Shown: one piece after another, positions 59,001 to 64,000 of the stretch
Layout of the letters: every line of letters starts with the position of its first letter
Position numbering within the stretch: position 1 is the first letter of the stretch
From: Certhia americana
Taxonomy: Eukaryota; Chordata; Aves; Passeriformes; Certhiidae
DNA: 64,000 nucleotides
Direction of reading: 5' to 3'
Assembly (NCBI GenBank): GCA_018697195.1
Contig: CM031858.1
Coordinates: 111,429,536-111,493,535, forward strand
The notes under the pieces: generated by a model
Database searches by the model: none
Seen by the model: only the letters and a program-made list of their open reading frames with translations
Told to the model about the DNA's origin: nothing
Translations under genes and position numbers: made by a program

Positions 59001-59804
59001 GAAGCCAGCAGTGGTACACGGGGGCTGACAAGTGAATAGGACATGTAAATGAGGAGGTACAAGTTGTCTGAGGAGAGTCAAAAAACCTACTTACACACTC
59101 CTAGGGAGGGACAGTACCTGCCTGAGGTTGGTGTTGGCTCTTGTCAGCCAGCACAGTGACTGCTGGACAGCCCCTCACTGCCCTCTCGTGCCACCTCTGC
59201 CAGGGCTCGTGTCTCTCCCTTGTCCTGAAGCACTGACAGTATTTTGCTTGTCACTTGCTTTACTTGTACATCATTGCACTGATCCTGCCAACTCCCTACT
59301 CTTAGCAGCTGAAGAACTTGATGGTAAATGAAAGGGTTTTTCCTTTTAGCTCATTTAGTTGAAGCTCTGTGTTTTGTCTTGCTACAGGCGTTTAAGTCCT
59401 GGCAGGGTCAGCCCGGGCTGGGTTTGTCCAGCTGCACCTGTGGCTGCTGAGCTGCTGAGTATCATCCACATACCCAGGCTCTCAAAAGGCCAAGTTCTAC
59501 TGCAGCAAAATATCTCACAACCTGTGCTCCTGGTTTTCTCACACACTTTGGTGGATACACAGCCCTTTTTTCTGATAGAGGTTTTTCATGGATTTCCATT
59601 CAGGTGATCAAATTGACAGCTACATCTTCTGTGTAATCAAATGAAATCTTGTGTGCTACAATTTACTGTGAGTGTAATGGACAAGTAGAGTCAATGTTAC
59701 CCTATTCTATCCCATCAAAAAGATGAGGAAAATTCCCAGCCTGTAAATAATGTGGAAACTGTAACCAAAACTTTTCCAGTCCCTTATGGCCACTCCTTCA
59801 TGTT

Positions 59805-60235
59805 ATCAGAATGGTTTGGGTTAGAAGGGACTTTAAAGATCATCTAGTTCCAGCCCTGCTGCCATGTGCCAGGACAACTTCCACTAGATCAGGTTGCTCA
59901 GAGCCCCATCCAACCTGGCCCTGAGCACTTCAAGGGATGGAGCATCCATGCCTTTTCTGTTGCTGTGTCTTATCACTTTCACAGTGAAGAATTTCCACCT
60001 AATATCTGATATAAACTTAACCACTTTCAGTTTAAAACCATTCTTCCTTGTCCTGTCACTGCAGACCTTGATAAAAAGTCCCTCTCCGTTTTTCCTACAA
60101 GCTCCCTTTAGGTACTGAAAGGCTGCAACAGGGTCTCCCCAGAACCTTCTCTTCCTCAGACTGAACAGCAGTCTCCTGCCTTCACTGGACAGGTGCTTCA
60201 GCTCCCTGATCATCTCTGTGGACCAAAGAACTTCC
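59805..60235 (-). mobile_element. CR1 LINE, 3' end fragment
   Basis: Begins ATCAGAATGGTTTGGGTTAG and follows the CR1 3' region in reverse: GATCATCTAGTTCCAGCCC, CCCATCCAACCTGGCCCTGA, GTGAAGAATTTCCACCTAAT, and CTGATCATCTCTGTGG near 60210. Inserted on the - strand upstream of CEBPD; truncated at its 5' end. Confidence 0.9.
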
Positions 60236-60579
60236 CGAGCTTTTTGCAACAAGAAAATACCCCTCTGAACACCCTATTCTGGACACATCTTCGTTTGAGA
60301 TAAGGTGTGGTTCTTTGGTATTTTTGCTACAAGACCAGTGACACCATTTGGTGCTGGGGGTGTCTGCCAGAGTGTGAGCTTTCTGCGTCGGTGCCATTTC
60401 TTACAGGCAGCATAACTTCAAAATGAAATTTTAAAAGCCCATGTAATTTCCAAATGAGGCACAGCATTAATAAAGTGACTCAGCAGACCCTCAGCCTTGG
60501 GAAAAAAAAAGTTTTAAACCAGAGGTAATAAATCCTTATCCTTGATTTTTTAACTCAAAACGAAGGATTTTGGGGAAAA

Positions 60580-60774
60580 GTGTCTCTATGTATAGATGCT
60601 TACTTTTGGAAGCAGCTGGCTAAACCTGTGAGACCAGAAGAGCTGCAGGAAATTCCTTATTCCGTCTCTGAATTCGAGCCAGATTTATTGCTTTTGTGGA
60701 AAGATCACAGGCTCCTTCCTGTGCCCAAATGTGTGCTGCTGCTGCATCACCTCCCAGACACAGAGACCCTCAAG
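60580..60774 (+). other. Unidentified open exon-like segment
   Basis: Open frame with an ordinary protein-like composition (YFWKQLAKPVRPEELQEIPY, then SVSEFEPDLLLLWKD and KCVLLLHHLPDTETLK) that meets a plausible donor, CAAG|gtaaca, at 60774/60775. An AG at 60592 could be its acceptor, although the tract before it is weak. I do not recognise the protein. It may be a coding exon, a non-coding RNA exon or chance. Confidence 0.25.
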
Positions 60775-62826
60775 GTAACATCTGAACTGGGGGGCAATGG
60801 TGGGGACTAAGGGAGAAAATCCTGAGCACAAGAAGCAGCATGCAGGAACCTCTCGATCAGCTGGGAAAGGAGACAGTAGGTGGCAGTTCCAGAGTTTTCC
60901 TCTGGATTCAGCAGTACTGTTATTCTTAGCTAGAGGGAAATTAGAAGATTGGCAGGGATGGTAGGGATTAACTTAAACATGACATCATTCTATACACTAA
61001 GAAAAACCTAGTGAGAATATATGCTAATGTTTTACATAACTTCTTAGATACAACTAATGGATTTCCAGATATAGTGCCCATCCATCTGGTTATTTAATCT
61101 GAGAAGGAAATACTCTTCTGTACTTGTGAATAGTTCCCAAGTTTTGTTTTGCATCATGAGACCTGATGCAGTCTCTGACTGATCTTCACATCATCTTAAC
61201 TCTTTTCTGGGAGCCAAATAAACCCACCCCATAAAGCACTGACCCCAGCAATGAGAGGATTGTGTCAGTACCTTCCTTGCTGCTTCACAGGCTGGCTCCA
61301 GCCTTTCATATAGCTGCTGCATCTTACTGAGAGCAGCCAGGCCTGGGGACAGCAGCTGCCACTTAACACATGTTGGAGGTTATTTCCAGGACCATTCAGC
61401 TTCATGGTGAAAGCTCTCTAAAGAAAGTTAGGGAAACTCCACTTGCTCTGCACAGGACGTGTCTCGTGTTGAATACCCAGCAGCCTCGTGCTTTCTGCCT
61501 CAGCTGACACATGAGCTTGACAAACACATGACTAACAAGGGCTGATGTAGCTGAAGCTTCCCACTATTGCACTGATTCTTGGGCCAAAATGGAGCTTTTA
61601 ACTATTCAAATTGTCATGAACGTGTTCTAAGCCCGTGTCACTTTTGCCTGTCTCACAGGTTTTCACCCCCATGCCCCTGAGGGCATTGGCCATGGACCGC
61701 AGGGAGCACTGGGGGGTGACCCCCAGCCCCCTCCCCCAGGAGAGCCAGGCTGCACTCTAACTCCCCTTCCCAAAGGCCAAGGAGGGAGGCCTGCTGTGCA
61801 CAAACATCTGCTGTTGCTGAGGATATCAAAAGTCCTAGGAGAAGAGAGCCTCGTTAAAGTATAAACCTAAACTTTGCCCTCTGCAGTGCAGGTCAAAGTA
61901 CCCAATAACTATCTGAGGTATGTACCAGAAGTGCCATTAAACACCTCGTACACCCAGCCACTTAATTTCTAAATATCCACTGCCTTTTCATGTTGCCTTT
62001 TTTATTGTGCTTTAAACTTTCTTCTATTTGTAGAGTGACAGCATGAAAGCCAGGGTACCTCACCTGACCAAGTTTTAGTCATAAGATTGCAGTACTAATT
62101 GTTAGCAGAGATCAAAAGAACAAGACACCATGACATCTTACTGAAGTGTATATAAAAACAGACTGTATCAAACTCTTTTCTAAAAAAAAAAAACCACCCT
62201 ACTGTCCACTAATTATCATCTCTATAAATGGGTAAATGTGGAAGCTTTAAAGTGCCCTAAATTAACTTTTGAAATGAGGCATACAGCTGAAAGTTTATTT
62301 TTATTTTTAGATGTTTCCTCTACAAAAATACACCTGAATACAATATATTTAATTAATAAAGTGCTGAAATGTTTTGAATTTCTTGATTTATAACACTATT
62401 GATACAAATCATTGAGTATGTTTATTAAGAAGGAAGGTAACAAATAGTAATTGTTGCTGGAAAATATTTGAAGAGTACTGTAATCGTATTTGAAAAACTC
62501 CCTCCCCATTCTTTAGGCCTCAGCAATCTTCCCCATTGTGAGTTTTTCATGGAGTTGTATCCAGAAGGCAGATTTCTCTACTCTCCAGCTGACAGATTCA
62601 TTTGAGTCTGGTGCCAGCAGCAGACGAAGCCCTGAGAGAGACCAGCACTGCCCCACTGCCACAGAGGCAGGAGAGAAATCTTGTAGGCAGTGAAAGGGCA
62701 AAGACTAATTTTGATTACACCCTTTATGATAATTATTAAAAGCCTCAATGAAATCTATATGCTACAGTAAATCTGGGTAATGAGCAACAGTAGTTTGAGG
62801 GAATTCTCTTTCTCCCTCACTGCCCA

Positions 62827-63355
62827 TGCTGCAGTTTAACCTCAGCTGGGAGCTCAGTCCCACAGAGCTGCTCCTCAATCCTCCCAGAGAGAACTGGAAA
62901 GTGAGAACACTCAGGGGCTGAGATCAAGACAGGTAAAATGTTAAAGCAAAAGCTGTGCACACAAGCGAAGCAAAATAAGGAATTCATTCACCACTTCCAA
63001 CGGGTAGGCTGCTGGTCAGCTCTCCCCAGGAAAGCTGGGATGACAGTGACTTGGGAAGACAAACACCATCACTGGACATCTCCCCCTCTTTCTCCTTCTT
63101 CCCCCAGCTCTACATGCTGAGCATGACACTCTGTGGTATGATAGCCCTTGGGTCAGTGGAGTCAGCTATCCTGGCTGTGCACCCCTGGACTCCTCACAGT
63201 GTGAGAGGCAGAAGAGGCCTTGTCTCTGGGTAAGCCCTGCTCAGCAATAATGAAACATCCCTGTGCTATCAACAGTTTCCAGCACAAATCCAAACCACAG
63301 CCCCACTCCAGCTACTCTGAAGAAACCAAACTCAATCCCAGCCATACCCAGCACA
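62827..63355 (-). mobile_element. Solo LTR, same family as 11618-12179, more diverged
   Basis: Shares with the first copy, in order, TTTAACCTCAGCTGGGA-type ends, GACTTGGGAAGACAAA, CTTTCTCCTTCTTC, AGCCCTGCTCA-CAATAAT, TATCAACA, CACAAATCCAAAC and CCCAGCACA. Direction is the - strand. The family's TATA position reads TGTAGAG here, so the promoter is broken. No target duplication is visible. Confidence 0.75.
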
Positions 63356-64000
63356 CCTGAGAACTGGCTGCTGGAGATGAAGAGCCACATCTGGCACAAC
63401 CTCCACAGTTTGGCATACGCAAATTCCAAAGTGCAGCAGACATTCCTGTGCTGTGCTGCAGTTATGGCAAGAAGCTTACCGTGTTCAGCTCTGGCAGCAG
63501 TGACTACTTCTGGCTTGGGCCAAAACATAATTTGGGAATAACACAGTGTGAGCAGTGCAGACTTCCAAAGGACAAGGATAACAGGGTATAACCTCTAATT
63601 GCTCAAAAGAGTCTCATCATTACTATCTTGTTATCCAGTAATGAAAAAGCTGTTCAGATACTTTGTTATCTAGAGCTAAGAGCAGTTTTCTGTTTAATTT
63701 CACCATGTGGTCCACTGATACTACTGATATGAACATCTTCAAGTTTTAACTACAAATTAATATGTGCAGAATGGTTTCAGTTGATTGTCATCAAAGTCTC
63801 TGCAAAAGGAAAGCGCAGATTTCACTACATCTCTACACTGATGCCCACAACTTTGTAGGGTATGAATTTGTGCTTTCTACTGAGGGATCTCAGGGCTTTT
63901 CAAATAAATCTTTAAGCTCTATAGCATCTCCAGGTCTTTCTACACTGATTTTAACAGAAAGATAATAAAGCTGCTTTGTTACAGATGCATAAACAAGAAA

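Larger units (their letters stand above)
56561..64000. other. CEBPD upstream intergenic region
   Basis: 7.4 kb with no recognised gene. It holds a CR1 3' end (59805-60235), a solo LTR (62827-63355), a further GC-rich patch at about 56930-57110, several donor-like sites on the + strand (57211, 58108) and an open exon-like segment at 60580-60774. PRKDC, which lies beyond CEBPD in mammals, shows no exon here. Confidence 0.65.

Noticed and set aside
61000..64000. PRKDC 3' exons, expected beyond CEBPD by mammalian gene order
   Set aside because: No frame on the - strand resembles the PRKDC C-terminus; the gene probably lies past the window end.

Overview
The window looks like vertebrate nuclear DNA, most likely from a bird. 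The evidence is split coding exons with GT-AG introns, three clear CR1 LINE 3' ends, two diverged copies of an LTR family I know from bird genomes, AT-rich introns, and one very GC-rich, intronless transcription factor gene in a CpG island. The species cannot be told.

Layout. Positions 1 to about 52,645 hold the 3' part of SPIDR (scaffold protein involved in DNA repair) on the + strand. Ten coding exons (25552-25710, 34830-34917, 37308-37451, 37545-37604, 40833-41031, 42028-42180, 47543-47636, 49113-49227, 49727-49780, 52139-52273) join with matching phases and give about 399 C-terminal residues ending in a TGA. No exon was found in 1-25551, which is probably one large SPIDR intron or part of one. 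A poly(A) signal at 52622 closes the gene. About 1.5 kb of intergenic DNA follows, with an interferon-type motif cluster and a Maf-type site. Then comes CEBPD on the - strand (54668-55696, 342 aa), pointing towards SPIDR, with a TATA box, a GC box and an inverted CCAAT box near 56001-56034. The rest (about 56,600-64,000) is CEBPD upstream DNA with one CR1 copy, one solo LTR and some unexplained open frames. SPIDR next to and convergent with CEBPD matches the mammalian order as I remember it; the next gene there, PRKDC, is not seen.

The two genes share no pathway. SPIDR is a RAD51/BLM-linked homologous recombination scaffold; CEBPD is an inducible bZIP transcription factor. No bacterial-type system, CRISPR array, tRNA or rRNA was seen. 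The most unusual points are several possible alternative exons in SPIDR introns (one keeps the correct phase, one would add a stop), an unidentified open exon-like segment at 60580-60774, possible N-terminally shortened CEBPD starts, and the motif cluster between the two genes.
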